From Agelas oroides (Eukaryota; Porifera; Demospongiae; Agelasida; Agelasidae): 64,000 nt of DNA. A program made the position numbers and the translations under genes. Where the stretch lies: the NCBI GenBank assembly GCA_949130485.1, contig OX422203.1, positions 6,080,929-6,144,928 on the forward strand. Reading direction: 5' to 3'. Positions 1 to 10,771 of the stretch are shown piece by piece. Numbering within the stretch: position 1 is the first letter of the stretch; each line of letters starts with the position of its first letter. Below the pieces are notes generated by a model. That model worked only from the letters and a program-made list of their open reading frames with translations. It was not told the DNA's origin and searched no databases.

Positions 1-51
1 ACACAGATACAGTGAGCAATATAGGACCACCTCGCTCATCCCAATGTTTGT

Positions 52-956
52 TACAGTGGAACCCCGCTACTGAAATGTGAATACCTTGTTTTATGGACGT
101 TTTGCTCAGGTGTGGATTGCATTTCTGTGCATTATAACTTCTAATATGTGGACACTTTGCTATTCTGTAAAGTGGACAGGTTTTTCAGTCCCACTAGTAC
201 ACAAATGTACCTGAACTGTACAAAATTCAGTCGATAATGCAGCTGCTATATGTCTATCACGCGATTGTTTGCCGCTGCTGCTCGATTGTTTGCCGCTGCT
301 GCTCGATTGTTTGCCGCTGCTGCTCGATTGTTTGCCGCTGCTGCTCGATTGTTTGCCGCTGCTGCTCGATTGTTTGCCACTGCTGCTCGATTGTTTGCCG
401 CTGCTGCTCGATTGTTTGCCACTGCTGCTCGATTGTTTGCCACTGCTGCTCGATTGTTTGCCACTGCTGCTCGATTGTTTGCCACTGCTGCTCGATTGTT
501 TGCCACTGCTGCTCGATTGTTTGCCGCTGCTGCTCGATTGTTTGCCGCTGCTGCTCGATTGTTTGCCGCTGCTGCTCGATTGTTTGCCGCTGCTGCTCGA
601 TTGTTTGCCACTGCTGCTCGATTGTTTGCCGCTGCTGCTCGATTGTTTGCCACTGCTGCTCGATTGTTTGCCACTGCTGCTCGATTGTTTGCCACTGCTG
701 CTCGATTGTTTGCCGCTGCTGCTATATGTCTATCACGCAAGATTGTTTGCCGCTGCTGCTCGATTCAACAACTGGACAGCACTACTTAGCTATTCCCACA
801 AGCGTATAGCAAGGGAGAGCTCTGGAATGCAGCTTCGTAGTGCACAACAGCAAGAGCACACCTACTGGAAATATACTGGAAGCCTCCAAAATACAGGCAC
901 TCCTTATACATGCAGTTGTGTCCCTTTGGGGTCTGCTTTAGAGGGGCTTCACTGTA
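52..956. mobile_element. pogo/Tc1-like non-autonomous DNA transposon
   Basis: The left end reads tacagtggaaccccgcta and the right end, read as reverse complement, tacagtgaagcccctcta. These imperfect terminal inverted repeats are flanked by TA, as in the Tc1/mariner/pogo superfamily. No transposase is visible inside, so the element is non-autonomous. Its interior carries the 21-bp minisatellite at 262-723. Diverged relatives lie at 25727-26941 and 58289-58660, and a reversed right-end fragment at 37462-37600; all share blocks such as gcaagggagagctc and a run resembling cctaccggaaataca. Confidence 0.75.
262..723. repeat. 21-bp minisatellite, 22 units
   Basis: There are 22 head-to-tail copies of a 21-bp unit, gattgtttgccgctgctgct plus c. 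A single A/G difference (gccgct or gccact) gives two unit types. The unit length is a multiple of three and contains no stop in any frame, so the array is open in several frames on both strands and yields long artificial ORFs (RLFAAAA, CLPLLLD, IVCRCCS on +; ANNRAAV on -). It lies wholly inside a DNA transposon, and I do not call it a gene. Confidence 0.95.
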
Positions 957-1255
957 ATGTGGTAAGAAGTCCTGGTAAAACTCATAACTATGGCAAATCT
1001 TGGAAATCCGAATGCAGTCTTTTATCTGGGTTTTTACGGCTGTGTTGTGATTGCTTGAAACTTTTGTGGCTCGATGCTCAGTTGTACTGTCCTGACCACT
1101 GACTGAAGAAAACTCTTCTGGAATGTTCCACCCGTCCAAACGTCCAGGTATATCACTGCACATGACAAGTTTCACCAGACCTTCCCCCACGTCGGTATGC
1201 AACTGACATACCCTTGGGTCTTGGTATGAAGTTAGGGTAAGATTTATTCTACAGT
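957..1255. other. gene-free stretch
   Basis: I see no convincing exon here. The block around 1213-1248 (cttggtatgaagttagggtaag) recurs in diverged form near 1800-1830 (cttggtacgacgctagggtaag), so part of this stretch is repetitive and probably flanks the next element. Confidence 0.4.
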
Positions 1256-1713
1256 GTACCGTATTTCTTCAAATAGATGCCGCCCTCGAATAGTTGCCGC
1301 CCTCGAATAGTAGCCACACAATTGGGGGCTCTGAGTGAAATAAATGCCGCCCTCGAATAGTAGCCACACAATTGGGGGCTCTGAGTGAAATAAATGCTGC
1401 CCTCGAATAGTAGCCATGGCTACTATACGTGGCACACGTATGTGAATATTTTCTGACGATGGTGACCAGGCTAGCGCTAGGGCAGTTTGTGTTGTACGAC
1501 TTGTTTCTATAGCTGACAGCAGGATTGAGAGGCTGCTCATAATACTGACAGCATCTAACAGTTGTCACTGTATCGCTCGTACGTACCTTATCCAGCCGTC
1601 GTTGGTGTCTGCGAGCTTTCTAAAGAAATAAACGCCACCCTTGAATAGTAGCCACACAAAAACTTGCAGCAAAAAAAATAGTAGCTGCAGCGTCTGATCG
1701 AAGAAATACGGTG
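1256..1713. mobile_element. inverted-repeat element, TIR accgtatttcttc
   Basis: The left end contains gtaccgtatttcttcaaata. The right end read as reverse complement contains caccgtatttcttcgatca. The interior holds about three direct repeats of a module built from gccgccctcgaatagtagcc and acacaattgggggctctgag (1281-1420), plus a diverged copy near 1630-1660. No transposase reading frame is visible. Superfamily not assigned. Confidence 0.6.
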
Positions 1714-1920
1714 TGCCTGAAGCCCATTGTCTATAAAGGGGCGTATGGTTGGCCGTTTCACCCCTGCATTATCAAATGACAAACACAGATGTTTTAAGAG
1801 CTTGGTACGACGCTAGGGTAAGGTAGTGTATGCCTGACGTCTACTGTCTGTAAGGAGGCGTGTGATCATGCTGTGGGTGTAACTGAGCCATATTTGGATG
1901 CTCTGCCCTCCTCCCTCCAG

Positions 1921-4176
1921 GAGCGGTTCATGTCTCTTGAGAAGGAGGTGTTCCCCTTCATGGCACACGATGGGGAGCTGTTTGCCTTCGACCTGGAGGG
2001 CAAGTTTGTTGTTTAGCTAAACTATTGATGCCTGGGTACATACATACATACATACATACATACATACATACAGTACATACAGTACATACAGTACATACAG
2101 TACATACAGTACATACATGTACATACAGACATACATACATACAGTACATACAGTACATACATACATACATGTACATTATGCGTACATACATTCATATATA
2201 TACAAGACTTAAAAAACATGAAAAATGTAAAAAGATGTAGGGATGGCATGCCAAAAAATATGCAAACAAGGTAGGGATAATGCATGAAAGCAAAGGTCAA
2301 CATATTGGCAAAGCCCCATCCCTACATCTTTTTCACACTACAGTTAGACAGTGCATGGGGTCTTCCTAAAACGTACCACAAGTTCACAACCTTTACTGGC
2401 AGTTCATGGTTGTAGCCTTGTTCTCAGGCCACTTCCTCCTCCCACGTGGCCTGGGAACAAGTCTAGCATGACGCATTATGTTATATGGAACCTCTTCAAC
2501 AACTTAAGCAGTGAGTTGGAGTAGACTGCAGACTTATAGTAAGTGTCTTTAAAGTATATGGCATGGTTTTAGCCTCGTCCCCAGGCCACTTTTCTTCTCC
2601 CACATGCCAGCTCAGAACGAGGCTAATATGATCTAGCAGCATTGCATCATCTGTAGTGTGAAAAAGATGTAGGGATGGGGCTTTGCCAATATGTTGACCT
2701 TTGCTTTCATGCATTATCCCTACCTTGTTTGCATACTTTTTGGCATGCCATCCCTACATCTTTTTACATTTTTAATGTTTTTTAAGTCTTGTTTCTGTAC
2801 TTTTTTGATGTTAACCTCAGTTACAGTTAGACTTAAGCCTAAGAAGAATATTCAAGTGTAACCAGAACTTGAAACGGTGTTGACTAGTGGCCCTTACTGG
2901 TTCAACTATTCCAATTAAATCATAAATATAGTCAGCTAGAACCTAATGAAGGGCCAACCACTCTCCCTACCAAACTTTGTAAAACAAATTTCATGATTCA
3001 GTTGTCATGACGACTGACCAGCTGCAGCACAGAAAACTATCATACTGACAACTGACCATCCTAGCTTTACAGTTCACTAAAGCTGTGAGTAGGCTATTTT
3101 TAGTGTAGCTACAAGTAGGCAGCTGATTGCAGCCCCTTACCTACGTGGTGTTCATAAGCCTTGCCCAATGCCGTGGGGGGAAAAGACCGTGCCAACCATG
3201 CGCTTCCAGACCAATGACCGTGGTCTTGGGTCTGGGAACGAGACTTCGTGTGCGCATGCGTACAAAATTAGAAAATGGCGTCCTAAGCAACGGACAACAG
3301 CCTCAGAGTGTTGTGAATGGCTTTTGTTGACCAGGGTAAATTTGAAGCTATGAAGACGCTGAGGGGTTGTGAAGCTGCGCGCTTTGACGAGCATCAATTT
3401 CGTGCTAAAATCAAGGTGAGTACCTAAGCCGTTTTCGAGTTATCGTTGTTTGACAAGTGGTCTGAACAAAGAAAGAATACGAAAAATGGCACTTTTGCTA
3501 CCGCACACTTTTGCGTTTAGCTATCTTCCGCGTGGCTTTTGGGCAACTATATGAGTCTTGCTGATCACAAAGGCACTCAAAGAGGAAGCCTGGGCGCTTA
3601 AATAAGCTTTTAGCGTGTTTGTAGTGAAGTTATATGGCTTTTGCTTAAGTATTGCATATATTACGCGTCGGCACCATCCCTACATAGAGAGTCTACCGAC
3701 TCTCTGATACATAGAGAGTCTACCGACTCTCTGATTATGCGTACCGGTATTTATTTGTTGGATTGTTGCTTAGCAACCAAATCTTTGAACTTGAATAACA
3801 CAAAGTGGAATGGGTGGAGGTGATAATGGATGTGGCAGCAGGTTGCTAGGGGTAACATCCAACAAATAAGTTACAAACAGAGCAGCATTTGCACTCTAGC
3901 TACTATAAGTATGTACATGCAACCTTTCCTCTTTCGTTATTCCAATACACAATGTGCCTACACACATACGCATGCACGCACACACATACACACACGCACA
4001 CACAAACACACACACACACACACACGCATGCATACACACACACACACACACACGCATGCATACACACACACACACACACACGCATGCATACACACACACA
4101 CACACACACACACGCATGCATACACACACACACACACACGCATGCATACACACACACACACACACACACACGCATG

Positions 4177-4231
<55 letters not shown>

Positions 4232-4319
4232 ACGCATGCATACACACACATACACACACGCACACACGCACACACAAACACACACACACGCACACACGCA
4301 CACATGCACACACATACAC

Positions 4320-4363
<44 letters not shown>

Positions 4364-6603
4364 ACACATGCATACACACAGGGTTTTGGATGGACATTGG
4401 TCAGCCAAAGGATTTCATCAAAGGCATGGGACTCTATCTTTCCTTCCTGAGAAAGACAGCTCCAGAGAGACTTGCTGAAGGAGAGAATTTCGTGGGAAAT
4501 GTACTCATGGTGAGTCAGCCAGACATTGCATGCTGATTCATACAGTGGACCCTTGCTTATCTGGCCACAAAAGGCCTCAGCATCCTTTAAATCCGTCCCA
4601 GGTAGATATTAGCAACATTGACATGTTACCTAGGTAACAAGGCAGTGATCATATTTCATGAAGACTTTGTCAGGATCTGTGATCTGAACACAACGCTCTG
4701 TCTTCTCAGGATTCTTCAGCAACCATTGGCAAGGGCTGTCGAATAGGGCCGAATGTTGTTATTGGACCTGGTGTTATCGTGGAGGATGGTGAGATTCATT
4801 TTAAAAGTAAATTTTGAAACCCATACCCTAAGTCATGGATGAGTTGCTTGAACTTTGTTCAAGATATTCAGGAGTGGCCTGCTTTGCAAGGGCTATCAGA
4901 GTAACCTTTTGTATTGAACAGTTGTGGGTTACTCTACATGTTAGAGAGCTATCTTAAGATTACTGGTGCGTACAGTATCACACTCCTTTGACTTGCAGGT
5001 GTGTGTCTGTCCAAGACTACGGTGCTGCGTAACTCAAAGATCAAGTCTCATGCCTGGATACAGTCCAGCATCATCGGCTGGTCATCTACAGTTGGGCAAT
5101 GGGTGAGTTCACTGAGCTACTTAGGTGATATATAACTGCAGTAGGAAGTCACTTATCCGAAAATAATGATATTCATAGATATTTTGCTGTTTCATTATAT
5201 GGAAAGTACTCTGCTTTGTATACAAATAGCGAACATTTCAGTTATCTGAACACCCCTTGGTCCTAGTGTGTTCGAATAAGTGATTGTATTCTACTCTGTA
5301 GCACAGAAGAACAGTTGAAGTACAGTAGCTGTAGGAAGTCACTTATCCGAACTTCAAATCTTCATTTATCCAACCCCCCCAAATAATTGAAGTTACATGT
5401 CATGTATTTATACTAAGCCAGACAATGTGCATTTGTAGAATCACATCAGTGTCTGCATCACCTACAATCCCCCATCTCAAACCAACCACATGATCATGAC
5501 CTTTTGACCTCAACACAGATAAGCAATGTGTGACAGTCCCGTGTAGAAATTGTAGATTATTCCGTCGCGTGTTTCAATCGCATCGCTGTGTTTGAAGCAC
5601 CGTATCGCTGAACTTCCGTTAAGGGCGGGGCTCATACGTGCTTCGTAGATGCATGAATATCTAATGAGTCTGCGAAGCGCGTATGAGCCCCGCCCTCAAC
5701 GGAAGTTCAGTTATACGGCGCTTTGATTGCAGCGACGCGATCGAAATACTCGACGGAATAATCTTCGATTTCTACATGGGACTGCCACATGTGTATGTAT
5801 ATATTAGTCTATCAAGCCAGACCATCTCTCACCCTCCAGAAAAGTGAGAGAGGGTCTAGCAGATGTTATTAGTATGCATGAGATGCTGACCAATCAGATC
5901 CTACTGTTCCATTTTGAGACAGTAGCAACACCTTGGCTTCAATATGTAAGACTAATACTTGTGCAGTTTTAGGGCTGCAAGCTATGAACTATGAATCGTA
6001 ATAATATCTGCTAGACCCTCTCTCACTTTTCTGGAGGGTGAGAGATGGTCTGGCTTGAACCACTTGATAGACTAATATATATATATATATATATGTGGCA
6101 GTCCCGTGTAGAAATCGAAGGTTATTCCGTCGCATATTTCGATCGCATCGCTGCGTTCAAAGCGCCGTATCGCTGAACTTCCGTCAAGGGCGGCGCTCAT
6201 ACGCGCTTCATAGACTTATTAGATATTCATGCATCTACGAAGCATGTATGAGCCCCACCCTTAACGGAAGTTCAGCGATACGGCGCTTTAAATGCAGCGA
6301 TGCGATCGAAATACGCGACGGAATAACCTTCAATTTCTACACAGGACTGCCACATATATATATATACTATGCATAAATTCAGGAAGTGGCTGATGTGTAA
6401 CTAGCTCACCCCACAATGTCATTTTGTATGAAAGTGGTACAGTCAATATGGCATTTTCCGTCCACCTGTAGGTGCGTATGGAGAATGTTTCTGTCCTAGG
6501 TGAGGATGTGATCATTCAAGATGAACTCTATATCAATGGGGCACGCATATTGCCGCACAAGTCCATTGCAGTCTCTGTCCCAGACCCTCAAATCATCATG
6601 TAG
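1921..6603 (+). CDS. GMPPB: mannose-1-phosphate guanylyltransferase beta, 3' exons
   Basis: Makes GDP-mannose from mannose-1-phosphate and GTP in the cytosol, supplying glycosylation. Five exons are visible: 1921-1999, 4382-4509, 4710-4788, 4999-5102, 6472-6603. They encode the C-terminal third of the protein. It starts with [15 protein letters not shown], continues into [12 protein letters not shown] (end of the nucleotidyltransferase domain), then the left-handed beta-helix hexapeptide repeats ([37 protein letters not shown]), and ends [10 protein letters not shown] then TAG, as GMPPB does. Reading phase is kept across every junction. The first visible exon could begin earlier (an open frame reads ...EPYLDALPSSLQ upstream), but the pyrimidine-rich acceptor at 1919-1920 is the best start. 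The N-terminal two-thirds must lie left of the window. The first visible intron has a GC donor at 2000-2001 and an acceptor inside a CA repeat. Confidence 0.93.
2037..2175. repeat. TACA microsatellite
   Basis: A run of catacatacat interspersed with acagtacat blocks, just downstream of the GC splice donor of GMPPB. ORFs read through it (MYVCMYC or HTYIHT) are artefacts. Confidence 0.9.
2202..2797. mobile_element. foldback element with arms of about 140 bp
   Basis: The left arm, about 2202-2344, contains gatgtagggatggcatgcca, a middle section, and gccccatccctacatctttt. It is repeated in reverse complement at about 2655-2797. Within each arm the end motif is itself inverted (tgtagggatgg...ccatccctaca). 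The centre contains two short Ttctcaggcc/ggcctgggaacaag-type hairpins (near 2415-2465 and 2570-2626) of the abundant family described elsewhere. Confidence 0.75.
3318..3416 (+). CDS. candidate orphan first coding exon inside the GMPPB intron
   Basis: An ATG opens a 33-codon frame, beginning [18 protein letters not shown] and ending RAKIK, that stops exactly at a good donor (aag|gtgagt, donor at 3417). A CG-rich stretch with cgcatgcg lies just upstream. I do not recognise the protein and find no partner exon before the next GMPPB exon at 4382. It may be a first exon of a nested gene, a transposon remnant or chance. Confidence 0.25.
3681..3738. repeat. tandem pair of a self-complementary unit
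   Basis: Two adjacent copies of tacatagagagtctaccgac followed by tctctga. Each unit is a small palindrome (agagagtc...gactctct). Confidence 0.8.
3955..4380. repeat. CA-rich microsatellite with phased ACGCATGCAT blocks
   Basis: About 425 bp of alternating purine-pyrimidine (CA) repeats, interrupted at fairly regular intervals by acgcatgcat. The repeat runs directly into the acceptor of the GMPPB exon that starts at 4382. Such tracts can adopt Z-DNA. All long ORFs across it are artefacts. Confidence 0.95.
4541..4600. mobile_element. possible pogo-like terminus fragment
   Basis: The sequence tacagtggacccttgcttat resembles the tacagtggaacccc terminus of the pogo-like family at 52-956, but I find no matching right end nearby. 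Confidence 0.3.
5532..5787. mobile_element. palindromic MITE (family P1), copy 1
   Basis: An almost complete palindrome. The ends read gacagtcccgtgtagaaatt and, as reverse complement, tggcagtcccatgtagaaat. The inner arms share aacttccgttaagggcgggg with its complement, around a central atgaatatctaatgag. It lies in the last GMPPB intron. Copy 2 is at 6095-6352 and a remnant at 42549-42662. Confidence 0.85.
5808..6078. mobile_element. inverted-repeat MITE between the two P1 copies
   Basis: Arms of about 75 bp begin tagtctatcaagccagacca and contain ctctcaccctccagaaaagt. They recur as reverse complement at about 6000-6078. A TA-dinucleotide run follows at 6076-6094. Its gagagagggtct core resembles that of the element at 45255-45516, though the ends differ. 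Confidence 0.8.
6095..6352. mobile_element. palindromic MITE (family P1), copy 2
   Basis: Ends read tggcagtcccgtgtagaaat and its complement, with the same internal aacttccgtcaagggcgg core as the copy at 5532-5787. The centre reads gacttattagatattcatgc, which is the centre of copy 1 in the opposite orientation, as expected of a palindrome copied either way. Confidence 0.85.
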
Positions 6604-7328
6604 ACAGAGTCTGATTCTGATTAATTCATGCACTGTTTCAAGTTGCTATTTTTTAAACAGAAATTTGTATGCAATTTTTAGGGTATTCAGGACATGATGT
6701 TAAATTGTGTGGTGATTCTTAAGACACACGTTTGATGATATGAGGCAAATGAAAGGAAAGTAATAAGTTGGCAGTTGCTGGGAATCGAGCCCAGGACATC
6801 CGGCTCAGTGATCTCTGGCAACTAGCTATCATCCACTTTCCTCTGTGTATGTCACCTCATACCATCAAACAATATACATTTATTTTATTGCCTGCTAAAG
6901 CAAGAAGCTTTGAGGCATTGAGTAACAAGAACCACTTGGTAGAGTTTTTTTTCCCAAAGGAGAGAAGTTTCCAGTTGAACCTTTTATTTTTGTCTTCTGG
7001 CTGGCACGGTTATACATTGTCTCACTCCCAGACACTCAGACCGCCAGTAGTGCATTTTCCTTTTTAAAGCCCACCACATGATGTAGCCCAGTTCCAGATC
7101 CTCACTACCTCCAGTATTGCATCACTTCCACTATAAAATTACAGAAGTGGATAGCTACCATACGAGAGCCAAGGAATAAGATCAGCTCAGTTATACATCA
7201 CGTCAATTCAGTGCACATGGTTGATCTTGAGAACAGTGTGGGAATACATGTGCATACATAAATGGCAATTATACATGTAGTGACAAGGTAGAAAAAAATG
7301 TGGGTATGTCTGACAGGTAGCTAGCTTT
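6604..7328. other. GMPPB 3' flank, no gene seen
   Basis: It holds the GMPPB 3' UTR. I see no canonical AATAAA close to the stop. A block at 6770-6830 (gttgctgggaatcgagccca) resembles dispersed repetitive sequence. No exon could be supported. Confidence 0.4.
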
Positions 7329-7415
7329 TAGCCTCGTTCCCAGGCCACTCCCAGATTTTATCTGCAGCTGTCCACCACTGTGAGATAAAATCTGGGAGTG
7401 GCCTGGGAGTGGTTA
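7329..7415. mobile_element. short foldback element, tagcctcgttcccaggcc family
   Basis: The arms, tagcctcgttcccaggccac then tcccagattttatct, recur as reverse complement (agataaaatctgggagtggc ctggga). No clear target duplication is visible for this copy, unlike the copies at 23221, 44542, 45255, 48011 and 57378. Confidence 0.8.
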
Positions 7416-7983
7416 GCATGCCGGAACTTGTGGCACCACTCCTGAAGCACAAAGCTTGACAAGTTTTAGCCTAGTCTTTTCAGATAGGCTGACCATAGCT
7501 CCTCTGATCTGTCCATCCTTTCCAGTAGCTAATAGTTTGCTCAACCCTTGCCAACTTCCAGGAAAATAAAAAGAGCGACACACGGTTGAAACAAAAACTG
7601 GAATGCAGTGAGTTTTTATGCACATCACTTCATCTGTATATACCTATCATATGCTTCAGGTAGGGGGTCTGTGCAGTGAAGGGGACTGGGGCCGGCCCTC
7701 GGGTTTGCCCCAGTCTCAAGATATTTAGTGCCAGGCATTAGCCATAACTGACCCATGCGGACATTACTGTGGACTAATAGTAATAAGTTACTGCAAAATG
7801 TACAGCCAAAATGATTGGATGGAGTGAAGAAGGAATTTGCTTTGCTGAAGCATGTCCTATAAGTAGTATCATTGTTCAAGCTCATTGCAGAAACTACTGG
7901 GTTAAAATGACCACGAGTGTAGGTGACTGCAGTTTCAGGGTTCATTGAACAGGATTAAAGAAACCCAAAATACAATTATCATC

Positions 7984-8204
7984 CATCAACCCCCTCACAT
8001 TCCATCAATCCTCAAAGAGCTAGCACAGATACTTGTCTGCTAGCCAATGTATACCAGTTCATCTGTTGACTAATCACCTGCATGGTTGTGAACTAGATAG
8101 CTAATAGCCAGCAGATGGATGCATAACATGATATAGGTTGGCTCGCTGACCAGTGTCTGTGCTAGCTTTTTGAAGCTAGATGGAATTGTGAGGGGGGTTG
8201 ATGA
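7984..8204. mobile_element. TIR element, ends catcaaccccctcac
   Basis: The left end catcaaccccctcacattcc and right end ggaattgtgaggggggttga tg are inverted repeats. Subterminal gctagcacagat...atctgtgctagc-like blocks are also inverted (agctagcacagatac and cagtgtctgtgctagc). No coding capacity. Confidence 0.7.
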
Positions 8205-8211
8205 ATAGTAA

Positions 8212-8555
8212 GGCCCCAATTCGTTGATTTTTTAGTTTCTCATCAGGTGCTTCACCTGCACACAATGCGGGCGGGCGAGTATTACCATTATGTAGATATT
8301 ACTCCATTTCTCACGAAAGAACCCAGCAAACATGATGCCAGGAGGATCAGCGCTCGTCATGCGCCATTGCAGAAGCGTTCTTTTGGGTGCTGTGCAGTAG
8401 AAAAACATGTTTGTTAGCGTTACGTTCATCACTACGCTTATCCGGTACGTTTCTACGTCGTTAGTATACGAAAGTAAAAATAATGGTGATAAATTATGTC
8501 GCAGAAAATCCATGTGGGCGGCTGATGAGAAACTAATAATCAACGAATTGGGGCC
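8212..8555. mobile_element. TIR element (family ggccccaattcgttgatt), copy 1
   Basis: Terminal repeats ggccccaattcgttgatttt and its complement aatcaacgaattggggcc extend inward to agtttctcatca. About 344 bp. It is closely similar along its whole length to the copy at 25805-26148, which suggests recent activity. ORFs in it do not look like transposase. Confidence 0.85.
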
Positions 8556-9998
8556 TAAATATGTTTTGGATTTCCCTTAATTGTACTACCCACCTGCTCA
8601 ATGAGCCCTTAAACTGCAGTAACCATGTAGCTACTTGTGGTCATTTTAGAATAGTTTTGCAATGAGTGATCCCAAAAGTGGCCCAGTATAATTGTTCAGT
8701 GGTAATTTCAAGTGTGAACATTCTTCACCTAGCTAATACATAATTTAGAGAAAACCTCTCACCTGAAACAACTGTTGAATGCAAAATGTAGCTAGTTCGC
8801 AACTGAATTAACCCTTCATTCAGCCATATTGCAATTACCTGCGGTTTTTTGTGTAGTAATAAACCTTGATATCAGCACAGTAGCATGTAATATCCAGCAC
8901 AAAATATCACCATGATACTATCATGCATGCCAGCATCTGAAACCTGAGTGTAAATGTTTTTATCACTTATGAATAGACAGTACTTTAGTGCACCCAAGTG
9001 GTTGACCATCCAAGTCACTATCTGATTATCCGGTCTGTTTGCAAGTCTAGTATCCATATCCAGATATTGCTATATTGACAGATATTTTATCAGCAAAAGT
9101 ACTGGCTGGAAACGAGACTAGGAGTTTGAGGGTGATCAGTGCTAGCACATGAGGTACAAAACAAAACCTTTTTGTTATATATCTGATCTGAGCAGTGAAG
9201 ACTGTGAGCAGTGAAGCAAAACCTATTGGTAACTCTATCCACATGCATAATTTCATCAGGATATTGAAACACCAAACAAAGTAGCTGTTATTGGTGTTCC
9301 TTTGTTAGTACACTAGACTCATTGCAAGGAATCCCATGCAGGTACCTCCCCATCTTTTGCAACAGCTGGAAAGGAGGCAGGGGAAAAGGTAGCTACATGC
9401 ACCGATGAGGGATTAACAACAGAAAGCTGGGTAGCTATACTGCATGCTGTTTCGAGTTTTATCCCTAGCAGCTCAAGACACATCTTTGACATCGCAGGGT
9501 GATATAAGTACTCTCCTATATGAAAGTGCCAAATCAAGTGGGAGGTGGATAAACATGCAGGTATAGCCACACTGGACAAAGCAATTGGTTACCATAACAA
9601 CTGTATAATGTCCCACAATTCAAGTATATGTTATTGCCCAACCGTATATGAGTTATGCATCAATTTGTGGCATGTTGCATTAGACTGTTTTGTGCCACAT
9701 TTGCAATACTAAATACTCAGGCTACATGTACCCCCCCCCCCGAGATATTAAAATCTGCCAGCAAATACCAGTCCAGACATAATTGTATGAGACCGAAGGG
9801 AGACTCCTGGCACCAGTGAGTAGCTATGTTCTTGAGCCTGAAAGACAAAATATTATTAATGTAAAGGTTGGTAGTATATAACTGTTAGCAGTCAGGCCTA
9901 GAAGCTCATACAGACATTAACATTGCTCATAGATGGAAATTATACCCAAATTCAGACAACTGTATCTTCAGACTTCACAAGGGTTGTATTTCGCGTAA
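8556..9998. other. gene-free stretch
   Basis: About 1.4 kb in which I see no exon with supporting splice sites. It includes a C12 run near 9731-9742. Scattered short ORFs lack coding character. Confidence 0.4.
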
Positions 9999-10771
9999 TA
10001 CAGTCGATTGCGGTTCCGTTCAAAAATTCCGTCACGCGTGTTTTGCGTAAGTTTGCATAATTTGCGTACGTTTGCGTACGCATGCGTAGCGGCGGGAAGT
10101 TTGAACAGTACAGAGTCAGTTATGTCAGCTGAACCAGGAAGAAAGACAGCCTATTCCAACGACCTGCGCTGGCGCATTGTGTATCAGAGAATAGCAATGA
10201 ACCTGCCATTTTTTTATGTCATACCTCCATTTCGTAGCTATAATCTTCACCGTATTGGTAGGATGGAAACCCAAAGTGGTATTCATACTCCCAGCAGGGT
10301 CTTGAATACTGGTATTGACGTTCTGGGTCCCAAGAAGGACCAGGTACGGAGCCATCCTGAGACATCCCAGTTTCCGTCTAGCCGTCTCTCACCAGCCCCA
10401 ATCCGAAGTTGAACTAAAGCTGTGATACACTCGTGAGCCAGCACCGTTCACTGTCCGTGTAGAATGACAGTGCAAATACTATGCCGCCTTTAGGCAGTTC
10501 ACGTGCAAATATGTACATACTGTTGATTTCACCTCACTTCGAATGAGCGTGGCGTGAGCGTATCAGCGTGCGTATGTTTGTACAACTACAGGCGTGTACT
10601 TGTACTAGTACGCTGAGCGGTAACGCTCCACACGCTTACGCTACACGCTCACGCTCATTCGAAGTGAGGTGAAATCAACAGTACCGTTATTTTGCGTACG
10701 TTACGCGAGTCACGGCCGGTTACGGACGTACGGATCCACGGAAATTTCGAACGCAGCCGCAATCGACTGTA
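9999..10771. mobile_element. TIR transposon with a transposase remnant
   Basis: The left end reads tacagtcgattgcggttccg; the right end as reverse complement reads tacagtcgattgcggctgcg, continuing into similar aaatttccgt blocks. TA flanks fit a Tc1/mariner-type element. Inside, 10120-10210 encodes PGRKTAYSNDLRWRIVYQRI, which resembles the N-terminal helix-turn-helix region of Tc1/mariner-like transposases. The frame then degenerates (TGIDVLGPKKD may be a trace of the next helix). A second element at 10518-10683 is nested in it. The right end lies about 200 bp upstream of the TRP copy 1 start codon. Confidence 0.75.
10518..10683. mobile_element. nested palindromic MITE
   Basis: Ends tactgttgatttcacctcac and the exact complement gtgaggtgaaatcaacagta, followed inward by ttcgaatgagcgt arms. 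It sits inside the larger element 9999-10771. Confidence 0.85.

Noticed and set aside
262..723. Regularly repeated 21-bp units as a CRISPR-like array
   Set aside because: The units are directly contiguous with no unique spacers, and the surrounding genes are eukaryotic and intron-rich.
237..1102. Several long ORFs with perfect heptad repeats (RLFAAAA, CLPLLLD, IVCRCCS, ANNRAAV)
   Set aside because: They are different frames and strands of a stop-free 21-bp minisatellite inside a transposon. No start context, splice signals or conserved protein.
3830..4536. His/Thr-rich and Cys/Val-rich ORFs
   Set aside because: These are translations of a CA microsatellite. Only the exon starting at 4382 at its right edge is real.
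8212..8555. The two ggccccaattcgttgatt elements, 2.6-2.8 kb upstream of each TRP start, as part of the segmental duplication
   Set aside because: Their immediate flanks are unrelated, and one is inside a pogo-like element. The similar offset is coincidence, and they are independent insertions.
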